A stretch of 64,000 nucleotides of DNA from Lysobacter sp. (GTDB lineage Bacteria > Pseudomonadota > Gammaproteobacteria > Xanthomonadales > Xanthomonadaceae): positions 248,001-312,000 of the forward strand of contig DAHUXS010000013.1 in assembly GCA_027306995.1 (NCBI GenBank), given 5' to 3'. A program made the position numbers and the translations under genes. The notes under the pieces are model-generated. The model made no database searches. It was given only the letters and a program-made list of their open reading frames with translations, and was not told the origin of the DNA. This document shows, piece after piece, positions 42,514 to 54,361 of this stretch. Every line of letters starts with the position of its first letter. Positions within the stretch are counted from its first letter, which is position 1.

Positions 42514-45500
42514 TTACCAGCCAAAGCCGCCGCCGACGCCGACGGATTTGTCTCCGCCGCTGAAAGCGCCGCCGATGGTCAACGTGGCGCGATCACTGAT
42601 GGCGCGCTGGTAGCCGATCGACAACGCCTTGCGCCCGTTCTGGAATCCCGCGCCGACACCCACGCGGTTCTGCGTGCGGATGCCCGACAGGCTCGAACTC
42701 ATCGTCGCCATCGCGGTGCCCATCGCACCCATGGTGTCGATGCGGCGATCGGTCTGGTGGAAACGTCGATCCATGTCGGTGCGCAACTGGTCGAAGCCCG
42801 CGGTGGAGAAGGTGGAGAATTTGGCGTCGGTATAGGCCTTGGCCGACGACAGCGTGGCGGCATCACCGGATTTCATCTGGCTGACGTTCACGGCATCGGT
42901 ATCGGCCGTACCGGCGGCAACATGGATCACCTGATGCTCCGCACCGGTGGCGCCAACCGACACCGCGTAATCGCGATCTGCCACGGACTGATAACCGATG
43001 GCGGTACTGCCGACGTTCAACGCCTGCGACTGGAAACCGACCGCGGTGCTCTGGTTGCCGCTGGCGGTATTGCCGGCACCGATCGCGCTGCTGTTCACGC
43101 CGCTGGATTTGTTGAGCAATCCCATTGCAACGGTGCTGCTGCCGCTGGCGGTATTGAAGCGCCCGAATGCCGTGGTGCCGTCGCCGTCGGCAACATTCGT
43201 ATCGCCGTAGGCCGCGGCATGTTCGCCGGTCGCCTGGTTATTGATGCCGACTGCATGGGCAAACGTCGCGCTTGCGGTATTGGAGACGCCGAAGGCGCCG
43301 CTCCAGTCGCCGCTGACGGTGTTGTTGCTGCCGACGGCGGTGCTGCCATTGCCGCTGGCGGTACTCGGGCCAACTGCGGTGGCATCCGTCCCGCTGGCCC
43401 CATCGTTGTTGTAGTTGGGCGCGGAACTGTTGCTGGAATTGACGCTGAAGAAATGCGATGTGGCGCTGCCACCCGTGCCCGTTCCGCTGCCCAAGGCGGT
43501 CAGCTTGCTATCGACCGCCGCAAACGCCGAAGCGACATCGCCGTAGCTCGCACCCTGGATGGTGAACGTCGGCGCGGTGAACACGCCGCCGGAGGAGCTG
43601 GCACCGCCGCCAAACCAGTTCACCAACGTGTTCAACTGGCTCACGTTCACCGCGTCGGTATTGTTGATGCCGGCAGCGACGTGAACCAGGCGGGCGTTGA
43701 GATCGCTGCCGAAGGGAACGCCATAGGCGGTATCCATGTCACCCGCCGCGTGGCCGAAGGACACCACGCCGGATTCCGTTGCAACCGCCTGGTAACCGAT
43801 CGCCGTGCTCTTGTCCGCCGAGGCGATGCTGTCGTAACCGAGCGCGCTGCTGAATTCGCCGCTCGCCGTGCTCACGTAACCGAACGCGCTGCTGCCACCG
43901 CCACTGGCCGTGCTGGCATTGCCGAACACGCTGCTGGCATCTCCGCTGGCGGTATTCCAACCGCCAACTGCACTGGCGCCGACGCCACTCGCGACATTGC
44001 CAATGCCGAACGCGCTGCCTTCCTCGCCGCTGGCGGTGCTGCCCACGCCGACTGCCGTGGCGGAGTTGCCCTTGGCCCACACGCCCGTCCCCACCGCCAC
44101 TGCGCTGTTGCCGCTGGCGATGGCGGTATGGCTGTTGGCATCGTTGATGCCATCGCCGTCGAGATCGAGATCGTAGTCCGTCGGCGAACCTTCGACCTGG
44201 AAGAACGTCGAGACCGCCAAGCTGCCCTTGCCGGTCGCCAAGCCATATGCACCCAGCGCGGAACCGTACTCGCCGCTGGCGCGGCTACCGATGCCGACCG
44301 CGGACGCATTGGCACCCGTCGCGCCGTCATTGTTGTAATTGCCGGCAGTGGTGTCGGTGGAGTTGACGCTGAAGAAATGCAGCGGCGTGCCACCGCCGCC
44401 GCCCACACCTGCGATGGCCGCGTTCAACTGGCCCAGGTTCACGGCATCGGTTGCTTGCGTACCGGCGGCGACATGGATGATCTGGCGTTCCGTGCCGGTC
44501 TGTCCGACGGAAACCGCGTAATCGCGATCGGCGATCGCCTGGTAACCGATCGCGGTGCTCCCGGTATTGAGCGCCTGTGACTGGTAGCCGAAGGCGCTGC
44601 TCCACTGGCCATTGGCGATGTTGCCATTGCCGAACGCGTTGCTGCCGGGGCCGCCAGCGGTATTGCTGGTGCCGAATGCATTGCTGATGTCGCCATTCGC
44701 GGTGTTGCCGATGCCGAAGGCATTGCTGCTCCTGGCGTTGGCGTTGATCGTATTGCCGCTGCCGAAGGCATTGCTCTCGCCAAAGTAATCGGCGAGCGCG
44801 ACGTTATTGCCGCTACCGAAGGCGTTGCCGATGGTGGCGTTGTTGCCGCTGCCGAAGGCGTTGCCGTCGCTGGCGGTGTTGCTGCTGCCGAAGGCCTGGC
44901 TGCCGCCTTCACCGCCATTGGCATGGTTGTTGAAGCCCACGGCATTGCTTTCACGCATGACCGTTTCGTTGCCGAAACCAAAGGTGCTGCTGCGATCGCC
45001 ACGCGTGGTGTTGTTCACGCCCACGGCGGTGTCGTAGTTGTAGCCATTCGCGCCCGCCACGACGCCCGCGCCCAGCGCAACGGAAGAGGTGCCAGCGGCC
45101 ACGGCGGTTTCGCTGGAGGCATCCATCGTGCCGTCGTTGTTCAGATCGAGATCGAAATCCACCCCGCCGTTGTTGTTGCGGTCGTAGAACGACGATATCG
45201 CCAGGCTGTATGCACCCCGGGCCTGTCCCCGGTAACCGAAGGCGCTGCTCCACAGACCGGTGGCGAGGTTGAGCACGCCGAAGGCATTGCTGGCCACGCC
45301 GATCGTGGTGTTGCCCCAGCCGAATGCATTGCTGGAAATGCCGCTGGCATTGTTGCCGTTGCCGTAAGCACTGGTATCCGCAAAGCAGGTGGCATTGTCG
45401 GTGCCGTGCTCGTTGCCCTGGTTGGTCGATGGCGCCGGCGTGACCGGATTGCCGTTGGCATCCAGGCAAGGACCATCTGCGGCAAACACCGGCATCGACA

Positions 45501-45570
45501 TCGCGCCCAGCAGGGCCAGGCTCAACACGGACAGGACCGGCAGCGGCCGGCGACGGTGATTCGATTTCAT
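42514..45570 (-). CDS. Trimeric autotransporter adhesin (YadA-like), larger copy
   Basis: 1018 residues. Signal peptide (MKSNHRRR...PVFA), then long head regions made of 14-residue YadA/Hia repeats (pattern ASG..S.AFG..N.A, .A.A.G..A), two 'FFSVNS...NYNNDGA' modules, a short neck/stalk with 'DAVNVSQL' connectors, and a C-terminal YadA anchor of four strands ending GVGGGFGW. Three identical chains would form the barrel and display the head for adhesion. Two inserts contain Asp/Asn-Gly loops (e.g. DLNNDGTMD near residues 142-150). It is 170 bases from the second copy, from which it clearly duplicated. Confidence 0.93.
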   Translation of the reverse strand: MKSNHRRRPLPVLSVLSLALLGAMSMPVFAADGPCLDANGNPVTPAPSTNQGNEHGTDNATCFADTSAYGNGNNASGISSNAFGWGNTTIGVASNAFGVLNLATGLWSSAFGYRGQARGAYSLAISSFYDRNNNGGVDFDLDLNNDGTMDASSETAVAAGTSSVALGAGVVAGANGYNYDTAVGVNNTTRGDRSSTFGFGNETVMRESNAVGFNNHANGGEGGSQAFGSSNTASDGNAFGSGNNATIGNAFGSGNNVALADYFGESNAFGSGNTINANARSSNAFGIGNTANGDISNAFGTSNTAGGPGSNAFGNGNIANGQWSSAFGYQSQALNTGSTAIGYQAIADRDYAVSVGQTGTERQIIHVAAGTQATDAVNLGQLNAAIAGVGGGGGTPLHFFSVNSTDTTAGNYNNDGATGANASAVGIGSRASGEYGSALGAYGLATGKGSLAVSTFFQVEGSPTDYDLDLDGDGINDANSHTAIASGNSAVAVGTGVWAKGNSATAVGVGSTASGEEGSAFGIGNVASGVGASAVGGWNTASGDASSVFGNASTASGGGSSAFGYVSTASGEFSSALGYDSIASADKSTAIGYQAVATESGVVSFGHAAGDMDTAYGVPFGSDLNARLVHVAAGINNTDAVNVSQLNTLVNWFGGGASSSGGVFTAPTFTIQGASYGDVASAFAAVDSKLTALGSGTGTGGSATSHFFSVNSSNSSAPNYNNDGASGTDATAVGPSTASGNGSTAVGSNNTVSGDWSGAFGVSNTASATFAHAVGINNQATGEHAAAYGDTNVADGDGTTAFGRFNTASGSSTVAMGLLNKSSGVNSSAIGAGNTASGNQSTAVGFQSQALNVGSTAIGYQSVADRDYAVSVGATGAEHQVIHVAAGTADTDAVNVSQMKSGDAATLSSAKAYTDAKFSTFSTAGFDQLRTDMDRRFHQTDRRIDTMGAMGTAMATMSSSLSGIRTQNRVGVGAGFQNGRKALSIGYQRAISDRATLTIGGAFSGGDKSVGVGGGFGW

Positions 45571-45648
45571 GGTTTTCCCCTCGGAATGACGTCGGCGGAA
45601 TGCCGGCCTCGTACTTGGGTATGCGCAATCCGGTGGCGAAACCGGTCA
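45571..45648 (-). promoter_or_regulatory. Upstream block of adhesin 1, duplicated at adhesin 2
   Basis: This 78-base block is nearly the same as 47748-47823. On the minus strand both contain TGACCGGTTTCGC, then about 12 bases on a TTGCGCATACCC / TTTCGCATACCC element, and CATTCCG twice just before the ribosome site GAGGGGAAA. The first two elements are spaced like a -35/-10 pair. The block starts right after the adhesin 2 terminator. Confidence 0.55.
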
Positions 45649-45654
45649 TCCCCC

Positions 45655-45684
45655 GAAAAGAACCAGGGCGCCGAAGCGCCCTGG
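45655..45684 (-). terminator. Rho-independent terminator of adhesin 2
   Basis: On the minus strand CCAGGGCGC-TTCG-GCGCCCTGG (45684-45663) has a perfect 9-base stem with a stable UUCG tetraloop, followed by TTCTTTTC. It lies 57 bases past the adhesin 2 stop and just upstream of the adhesin 1 promoter block. Confidence 0.85.
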
Positions 45685-45740
45685 CGATCTGCTCATGGCC
45701 GACCCCGTCAAGGGAGGGGAGCCTTCACGGCAGCCGGCAG

Positions 45741-47747
45741 TCACAGATCCAGACCGAAACCGGCACCTGCGGTGCCCTTGCCGCCACTGAAGGCCGCGCC
45801 GAAGCTGATCGAACCGCGACCGACGCGCACGCCATAGCCGACCGAAATCGCCTTCTGTCCGCTGGTCACGCCGAAGCCCACCGCAACGCGCCCGTTCTTC
45901 GATCCGCCATTGGCGGCATTGGCGCTCATCTGCGTCATGGCGGTGGCCATCGACGACATCTGGTTGATATGGCGATCGGTCTGGTAGAAGCGCTGGTTCA
46001 CTTCGCCACGGAACTGGTCGAATCCCTGCGACAGGCCGTTGAGCTTCGAGTCGGTATAGGCATTCGCGGCGGTCAGGGTCGATGCCGACTTTGCTTCGGT
46101 GTACGACTTCGATGCAGTGAGGGTGGCGGCATCGCCTGCGGTCATGTCGGTGCGAATCGCAGCTTCGCGGCCATCGGTATAGGCGTTCGCGGCACCGACT
46201 GCATTGTTCGCGGTCGCCAACGCGGTATCCGCCGTGGCCTGCGCTGCATCCGCCTTGGTCACCGCGATATTGGCCGTTGCCTGTGCCGCGTTGGCCGCCG
46301 TCAACGCCGTATTGGCGGTGGACTGCGCGGTGGCGGCGTTCGTCAGCGCGGTATTGGCGGTCGATTGCGCCGCGGCGGCATTGCCATTGGCCGTGGCAAG
46401 ACCGGCATCGAGTTGCCCTTTGTTCACGGCATCGGTGGCGACAACGCCATTGGCAACGCCACCCACCACGTTGCCGCCCATGTTGACGACAGTGTTGTTG
46501 ACGATGGTGAAGCTGCCACCTGCTCCACCCACGGTCAGGCCGGTGAATGTCGGCGCGCTTGCGAATCCATAGGTGATCGTGTTGCCGCTGCGACTTGCCG
46601 TCAGGTTGCCGTTGGCATCGCTCGTCCTGAAGTCCACCGTCTCGCCGCTACCGACGACTTTCGCGACGCCACCATTCGCACTCAGGCTCCAGCCGGCATA
46701 GCCGCCGATGCCCGAGATGGCGGCATTCAACTGGCCAAGATTCACCGCGTCGGTATCCGCGGTGCCGGCGGCGAGATGGATGATCTGGTGTTCGTCACCA
46801 GTCTGGCCCACGGAGATTGCGTAGTCGCGATCGGCGATTGCCTGATAGCCAATTGCCATGCCACCCGTGTTCAAGGCTTGCGAGCTGTAACCGAATGCAC
46901 CGCCCCACTGGCTACTGGCCGTATTGAAGCTGCCGATGGCCGTGCTGTTGAGGCCCGAGGCCGTATTGCCGATGCCGAAACTGCTGGCGCCGCTCGTGCT
47001 GGACAGATTGTTCACACCCACCGCGCTGGCAACCGAAGCGGTCGCTTGCACGCCCGCGCCCACGGCGACCGAGCTGGTTCCGGTGGCACTCGCGGTTTCG
47101 CTGGAGGCGACACCCGAGATGTCGAGATCTTCGTGGCCGTTGCCGTTGCGGTCGAAGAAGCCTGCCAGCGCCACGCTGCCAATGCCGGTCGCATAGCCGC
47201 GCAAACCGATCGCGGTGGCGTATTTCGCGCTGCGGCTCCACAAGCCAAACGCGTTGCTGTAATCGCCGGTGGCATAGTTGCCATCGCCGAAGGCGCTGGA
47301 ATCCTGGCCCAGGGCCGCGTTGTTGTGGCCGAAAGCATTGCTGCTGACGCCCGTCGCGCTGTTCGATACCCCGAACGCACTGCTTTCCCATTCACCGGCG
47401 GTGTTCTGGTAGCCAAAGGCATTGCCGTATGCGCCGCTGGCGATATTTTTCGCGCCAAATGCACTGGCGGCCTCGTTCAATGCGCTGTTCTCCCAGCCGA
47501 ACGCATTGCTGATGTCGCCACTGGCGTTGTTGTACTGGCCGAAGGCACTGGCGAACATGCGGCAGGTCGTGTTGTCGCCGCCGCCTTCGCTGCCCTGGTT
47601 GGTGCTGGGCGGCGGCGACATGGTGCTGCCATCCGGATTCTTGCAGGGATCATCAGTGGCGAATGCCGGCAACGACATCGCGCTCAACAGGGCCAGCGCA
47701 AGAATGGACAGCACCGGCGATCGCCGGTGACGACGGTTGGGCTTCAT
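45741..47747 (-). CDS. Trimeric autotransporter adhesin (YadA-like), smaller copy
   Basis: 668 residues. The signal peptide and N-terminal 60 residues parallel the larger copy, with a shared 'PSTNQG' segment and 'DN-x-TC' pair. One head of YadA repeats, a single insert with DRNGNGHEDLD, then a coiled-coil stalk with alternating 'AAQSTANTALT' heptads (about residues 440-500), and a C-terminal anchor ending GAGFGLDL. The stalk distinguishes it from copy 1, which has more head. It is divergent from the second sigma factor gene. Confidence 0.93.
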   Translation of the reverse strand: MKPNRRHRRSPVLSILALALLSAMSLPAFATDDPCKNPDGSTMSPPPSTNQGSEGGGDNTTCRMFASAFGQYNNASGDISNAFGWENSALNEAASAFGAKNIASGAYGNAFGYQNTAGEWESSAFGVSNSATGVSSNAFGHNNAALGQDSSAFGDGNYATGDYSNAFGLWSRSAKYATAIGLRGYATGIGSVALAGFFDRNGNGHEDLDISGVASSETASATGTSSVAVGAGVQATASVASAVGVNNLSSTSGASSFGIGNTASGLNSTAIGSFNTASSQWGGAFGYSSQALNTGGMAIGYQAIADRDYAISVGQTGDEHQIIHLAAGTADTDAVNLGQLNAAISGIGGYAGWSLSANGGVAKVVGSGETVDFRTSDANGNLTASRSGNTITYGFASAPTFTGLTVGGAGGSFTIVNNTVVNMGGNVVGGVANGVVATDAVNKGQLDAGLATANGNAAAAQSTANTALTNAATAQSTANTALTAANAAQATANIAVTKADAAQATADTALATANNAVGAANAYTDGREAAIRTDMTAGDAATLTASKSYTEAKSASTLTAANAYTDSKLNGLSQGFDQFRGEVNQRFYQTDRHINQMSSMATAMTQMSANAANGGSKNGRVAVGFGVTSGQKAISVGYGVRVGRGSISFGAAFSGGKGTAGAGFGLDL

Positions 47748-47823
47748 GGTTTCCCCTCGGAATGGCGCCGGCGGAATGCCGGTCTCTCTGGGGTATGCGA
47801 AACTCGACCGCGAAACCGGTCAC
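47748..47823 (-). promoter_or_regulatory. Upstream block of adhesin 2, duplicated at adhesin 1
   Basis: See 45571-45648: the same TGACCGGTTTCGC, CGCATACCC and tandem CATTCCG elements are found here, reading towards adhesin 2. This block is also the region directly before sigma factor 2 on the plus strand, so a divergent promoter must share it. Confidence 0.55.
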
Positions 47824-47838
47824 GCCGAGGGGGTCGTC

Positions 47839-48392
47839 GTGGAATCCGTTCCGTCCGCAGAAGTCACTGTCCTGCTTGCCCGCGCCCGCGCGGGCGATGC
47901 CGTTGCGCTCGGCGATGCCTACGCTGCCGTGTATGGCGAACTCAAGCGCGCCGCGCGCCTGCAGCTGCGGCGCATGCGCGATCCCATCGAGACCACGGCC
48001 CTCGTCCACGAGGCCTATCTCAAGCTGAGCGGATCGAGCCTGTCGGCCGCCGATCGCAATCACCTGCTGGCATTGTCCGCGCGTGCGATGCGCCAGGTGC
48101 TGGTGGACGACGCCCGCGCGCGCAAGGCCGACAAGCGCGGCGGTGGCCAGGAATTGCTGTCGCTCACGGCGGCGGCGAATTCCGGCGAGCTCGCCGCGAT
48201 CGAGGTGTTGAAACTCGATGACCTGCTGGAAGCGCTGCACGCGCTGGACGAGCGCGCGGCGCAAATCGTCGAACTGCGCTATTTCGGCGGCTATACCGAG
48301 CCCGAGATCGCCGACATGCTCGACATCAGCGAAAGCACCCTTCGTCGCGACTGGCGCCGCGCCCGCGCCTTCCTGTTGAAAGAGATGACGTC

Positions 48393-48396
<4 letters not shown>
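47839..48396 (+). CDS. ECF RNA polymerase sigma factor, ECF43/TIGR02999 type (pair 2)
   Basis: 185 residues, close in plan to the first copy. Region 2.2 is IETTALVHEAYLKLS with Thr-Thr at 52-53, where acidic residues are expected; sigma4 reads 'FGGYTEPEIADMLDISESTLRRDWRRARAFL'. The GTG at 47839 follows GAGGGGG by 6 bases; the open frame extends upstream but lies in the shared adhesin promoter. It overlaps the second kinase by 4 bases. Phosphorylation by that kinase is inferred from the ECF43 precedent. Confidence 0.9.
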
Positions 48397-50801
<2,405 letters not shown>

Positions 50802-50831
50802 ACTCTGCTCCCCTTTCAATCCCCGATACCG

Positions 50832-51833
50832 ATGCGCGCCGCTTTCGCAACCGCCCTGTTCGCCACCCTGCTCACCGCCTGCGCCAGCGCGCCGAAGACC
50901 GACACCCGCGCGCATGCTGTGCCCGTCACGGTCGCCCCGGTGAAAGTGGGCATCGCGCTGGGTGGTGGCGCAGCCAAGGGCTTTGCCCACATCGGCGTGA
51001 TCAAGATGTTGGAAGCCAACGGCATCACCCCGGTGGTGGTCTCCGGCACCAGCGCTGGCAGCGTGGTCGGCGCGCTCTACGCCAGCGGCATGGATGCCTA
51101 TGCCATGCAGGAAAAAGCATTCGCGCTGGACGAATCGCGCATCCGCGACGTCAGCCTGTTTTCCGGCGGCGTGGTGAAGGGCCAGAAACTGCAGGATTAC
51201 GTGAACGGACTGGTGGGTGGCCGCAGCATCGAGATGTTGCGCAAGCCGTTCGCCGCCGTGGCGACGAACCTCGCGAATGGCGAACGCACCGTGTTCGTGC
51301 GCGGCAATACCGGGCAGGCGGTGCGTGCATCCAGCTCGATTCCGGGCGTGTTCGAGCCTGCCGTCATCGGCAATGCGCGTTACGTCGATGGCGGCGTGGT
51401 CAGCCCGGTGCCGGTGGACGCCGCGCGCGAACTCGGCGCCGACTTCGTGATCGCGGTCGACATCAGCAGCAAGGCCGATGGCAGCGCGTCAAACGGCAGC
51501 ATGCTCGGCAACATCAACCAGAGCATCAAGATCATGGGCCAGAAACTGGGCGCGCAGGAACTCGCGCGTGCCGACATCGTGATCCGCCCGAAGGTGAACG
51601 ATATCGGCGCCGCCGATTTCGAACAGAAGAACCGCGCCATCCTGGAAGGGGAACGCGCCGCGCAAGCCGCGCTGCCGCAGATCCGGGCGAAACTGGCCGC
51701 ATTGCAAAACGCGCGCCAGGCCAAGGCGCAACAGGCCGTCGACGCGCGCGCCGAGCAGGCGCGCAAGGCACGCTGCGCACAGCAGGGCTGGATGGACAAG
51801 CTGCGCCGCGATCCGGAATGTCGCGTCGATTGA
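50832..51833 (+). CDS. Patatin-like phospholipase lipoprotein
   Basis: 333 residues. Lipobox LTAC (Cys17). The catalytic dyad is Ser in GTSAGS and Asp in VDGGVVSP; the oxyanion loop is 'GGGAAKGFAHIGV'. An RssA-like acyl hydrolase anchored at a membrane. A C-terminal coiled stretch (ALQNARQAKAQQAVDARAEQA) follows. Proximity to the kinase suggests it is in that operon. Confidence 0.9.
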   Translation: MRAAFATALFATLLTACASAPKTDTRAHAVPVTVAPVKVGIALGGGAAKGFAHIGVIKMLEANGITPVVVSGTSAGSVVGALYASGMDAYAMQEKAFALDESRIRDVSLFSGGVVKGQKLQDYVNGLVGGRSIEMLRKPFAAVATNLANGERTVFVRGNTGQAVRASSSIPGVFEPAVIGNARYVDGGVVSPVPVDAARELGADFVIAVDISSKADGSASNGSMLGNINQSIKIMGQKLGAQELARADIVIRPKVNDIGAADFEQKNRAILEGERAAQAALPQIRAKLAALQNARQAKAQQAVDARAEQARKARCAQQGWMDKLRRDPECRVD

Positions 51834-51842
51834 CCGTGCGGC

Positions 51843-53732
51843 CTACGCCGCGCGTTCCCGCCTTGCGCGCGTCAGGTGGACGAGCAGCAATGAAATCGCC
51901 GCCGGTGTGACGCCAGGAATGCGCGCCGCCTGCCCAATGCTCTGCGGCTGCACGCGCGAGAGTTTCTGCAGTACTTCCGCCGAGAGTCCGCGCACCGCGG
52001 CGTAATCGAACCCATCAGGGATTGCGGTGTCCTCGTTGCGGCGCGCGCGCGCGATCTCCTCGCGCTGGCGATCGAGGTAGCCGGAATACTTGACCTCGAT
52101 CTCCACCTGTTCGGCCGCCTTGGCATCGGCGACGGCAGGCGCGAGTTCAGGCACTTGCATCAATTTCGCGTAATCGAGTTCGGGACGGCGCAGCAGGTCG
52201 ATCGCGCTGGTTTCGCGCGAGACCTCGACGCCGATATGGCGCTTGAGCGCATCGCCCAGCGCGTTGTTCGGTGCCGCCCAGATCGTCTTCAGGCGCGCGG
52301 TTTCCCGGTCGACCATGTCGCGCTTGGCATTGAAGGCGTCCCAGCGCGCGTCATCGACCAACCCCATCTCCCGGCCGACCGGCGTCAGTCGCGCGTCGGC
52401 ATTGTCCTCGCGCAATTGCAGGCGATATTCCGCGCGCGAAGTGAACATGCGATACGGCTCGCTGGTGCCCTGGGTGATCAGGTCGTCGACCAGCACGCCG
52501 ATATAGGCTTCGTCGCGACGCGGTGACCACGCGTCCTGCTGTTGCACGAAACGTGCAGCGTTGACGCCCGCGAGCAATCCCTGCGCCGCCGCTTCCTCGT
52601 AGCCGGTGGTGCCGTTGATCTGCCCGGCGAAGAACAGCCCGGCGACCGCCTTGGTTTCCAGCGAAGCCTTCAGTCCGCGCGGATCGAAGAAGTCGTATTC
52701 GATGGCGTAACCGGGGCGGGTGATGTGCGCGTGCTCGAAGCCGGTGATGCTGCGCACCAGTTCCAGCTGCACGTCGAACGGCAGCGAGGTGCTGATGCCG
52801 TTGGGATAGATCTCGATGACGCCCAGGCCTTCCGGCTCGACGAAGATCTGGTGCGAGGCCTTCTCGGCGAAGCGCACCACCTTGTCCTCGATCGACGGGC
52901 AATAGCGCGGGCCGATGCCTTCGATCTGCCCGGAATACAGCGGCGAACGATGCAGCGCGTTGCGGATGATCTCGTGCGTGCGCTCGGTAGTGTGGGTGAT
53001 CCAGCAACTGACCTGCGCCGGATGATCGGCCGTGCTGCCCATGAACGAGAACACCGGGCGCGGCGTGTCGCCGGGCTGTTCGTCCATCTTCGAATAGTCG
53101 AGCGTGCGGCCGTCGATGCGTGGCGGCGTGCCGGTCTTGAGGCGATCGACGACGAAGGCACCTTCGCGCAGGCGCTGCGCCAATGCGCTGGCCGGCGGAT
53201 CACCCATGCGTCCGGCGGCATATTGGGTTTCGCCGATGTGGATCTTGCCGGCGAGGAAGGTTCCAGCGGTCAACACCACCGCAGGCGCGTCGAAGCGGAT
53301 TCCCGTGTTCGTGATCGCGCCGCGTACGCTTCCATGTTCGATGACAACGTCGTCGACTGCGGCCTGGAACACGGTGAGATTCGCCTGCGTCTCCACCGCG
53401 TGGCGGATGAACTGGCGATACAGCGAACGATCGGCCTGGCAACGCGTCGCGCGTACCGCCGGGCCTTTCGATGCATTGAGCGTGCGCCACTGGATGCCGG
53501 CGGCATCGGCCGCGCGTGCCATCACGCCACCGAGCGCATCGATCTCCTTCACCAGATGGCCCTTGCCGATCCCGCCAATCGCGGGATTGCAGCTCATTGC
53601 ACCGACGGTTTCGATGTTGTGGGTGAGCAGCAACGTACGCGCACCCGCGCGCGCGGACGCAAGCGCGGCTTCGGTGCCGGAATGCCCGCCGCCGATCACG
53701 ATCACGTCGAAGTTGTGGAAGTCGCTGTTCAT
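51843..53732 (-). CDS. mnmG: tRNA uridine-5-carboxymethylaminomethyl modification enzyme MnmG
   Basis: 629 residues. FAD motif '[19 protein letters not shown]', '[17 protein letters not shown]', '[12 protein letters not shown]' and '[20 protein letters not shown]' are the MnmG blocks. With MnmE it modifies the wobble uridine of several tRNAs. It converges with the patatin gene, 9 bases apart. Confidence 0.97.
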   Translation of the reverse strand: MNSDFHNFDVIVIGGGHSGTEAALASARAGARTLLLTHNIETVGAMSCNPAIGGIGKGHLVKEIDALGGVMARAADAAGIQWRTLNASKGPAVRATRCQADRSLYRQFIRHAVETQANLTVFQAAVDDVVIEHGSVRGAITNTGIRFDAPAVVLTAGTFLAGKIHIGETQYAAGRMGDPPASALAQRLREGAFVVDRLKTGTPPRIDGRTLDYSKMDEQPGDTPRPVFSFMGSTADHPAQVSCWITHTTERTHEIIRNALHRSPLYSGQIEGIGPRYCPSIEDKVVRFAEKASHQIFVEPEGLGVIEIYPNGISTSLPFDVQLELVRSITGFEHAHITRPGYAIEYDFFDPRGLKASLETKAVAGLFFAGQINGTTGYEEAAAQGLLAGVNAARFVQQQDAWSPRRDEAYIGVLVDDLITQGTSEPYRMFTSRAEYRLQLREDNADARLTPVGREMGLVDDARWDAFNAKRDMVDRETARLKTIWAAPNNALGDALKRHIGVEVSRETSAIDLLRRPELDYAKLMQVPELAPAVADAKAAEQVEIEVKYSGYLDRQREEIARARRNEDTAIPDGFDYAAVRGLSAEVLQKLSRVQPQSIGQAARIPGVTPAAISLLLVHLTRARRERAA

Positions 53733-54361
53733 TTCGTTTCAATCAAACGTTTTTCTTTTGCATGTGAATTGTGCGCCGATTCGCAAAACATCGCAGCGCC
53801 GCCATCGTTCATGCAGCCATGTGCGGCCAATGCTGCCGAATGATGTTGCGCGTCGACGCTGTGCGTCACTTCCGCCACGTCGTCATCTTCCATTTCCGCG
53901 GCCGCCGCGAAAACTGCGAACCCGTTGTGTGTGCGGTGTGAAACCGCTGTTGTCACATTCTCGCGCCGTTGTCGCCGAACTTGCTCGCCATCACGGTGTG
54001 CTCACCACGACCGGCGTCAAAGTATGAACTGCCCCGCAAAAACGAAAGGCTGGTCATCGACACGCTTGCGGCTGGCACGCCGCCTGCTTGGAATACGTTT
54101 GCACCCAGGTCGGCAACGTGCCACGCACGGATCGGATTGGAACAGGGCCGATCGGTACGACCGGGGAAGCAAGAGGGGCTGGATGTCGGGGGACATCCAG
54201 CCCCTCACCTTTTTCCGATATCGGATAAAGGTGCCGGCACCCGGCCGAACCCGGAACAGGGGGGATCCGGAGCGGTTAGGCCGAATGCCGGCATGGCCGA
54301 TGACAACGTTGGCGCAGAGAGTGCATGGAAGCCCCCACCAACGCAAGCCCCATCTGTGGTG
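53733..54361. other. Gene-poor region of 629 bases
   Basis: No convincing coding sequence. A 75-codon open frame on the minus strand (53956-53729, GTG start) ends in an ATGA overlap with the mnmG start and could be a small leader gene, but its composition (His-rich, no family) is not persuasive. The middle part has a strong plus-strand terminator at 54174-54214, so an RNA of unknown identity may end there; it does not look like 6S, SRP or tmRNA. Short palindromes CCGATATCGG (54215-54224) and GGTGCCGGCACC (54230-54241) follow. Confidence 0.5.
54174..54214 (+). terminator. Strong rho-independent terminator with no known upstream gene
   Basis: AGGGGCTGGATGTC (54174-54187) pairs perfectly with GACATCCAGCCCCT (54192-54205) around GGGG, followed by CACCTTTTT. 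The orientation of the T-tract fits a plus-strand transcript; none of the plus-strand frames upstream looks like a gene. Confidence 0.8.

Noticed and set aside
42508-44580. A 690-codon Gly/Ala-rich plus-strand frame opposite adhesin 1
   Set aside because: The repeats of the adhesin heads keep the reverse frame open; the minus frame has signal peptide, repeats and anchor.
42900-45300. Regularly spaced repeats that could suggest a CRISPR array
   Set aside because: The period is about 42 bases (14 codons), the units vary and stay in one open frame, so they are YadA head repeats.
45600-48221. An 873-codon plus-strand frame across adhesin 2 and sigma factor 2
   Set aside because: It is a shadow of the adhesin repeats that then overlaps the true sigma gene in another frame.
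53729-53956. A 75-residue minus-strand gene coupled to mnmG by an ATGA overlap
   Set aside because: No ribosome site or family, His-rich odd composition; overlap alone is not enough. Kept only as a note in the gene-poor region.
54019-54215. 6S, SRP or tmRNA gene ahead of the orphan terminator
   Set aside because: No GGAAG-type SRP core, no tmRNA tag or tRNA-like ends and no 6S context or bubble structure could be found.
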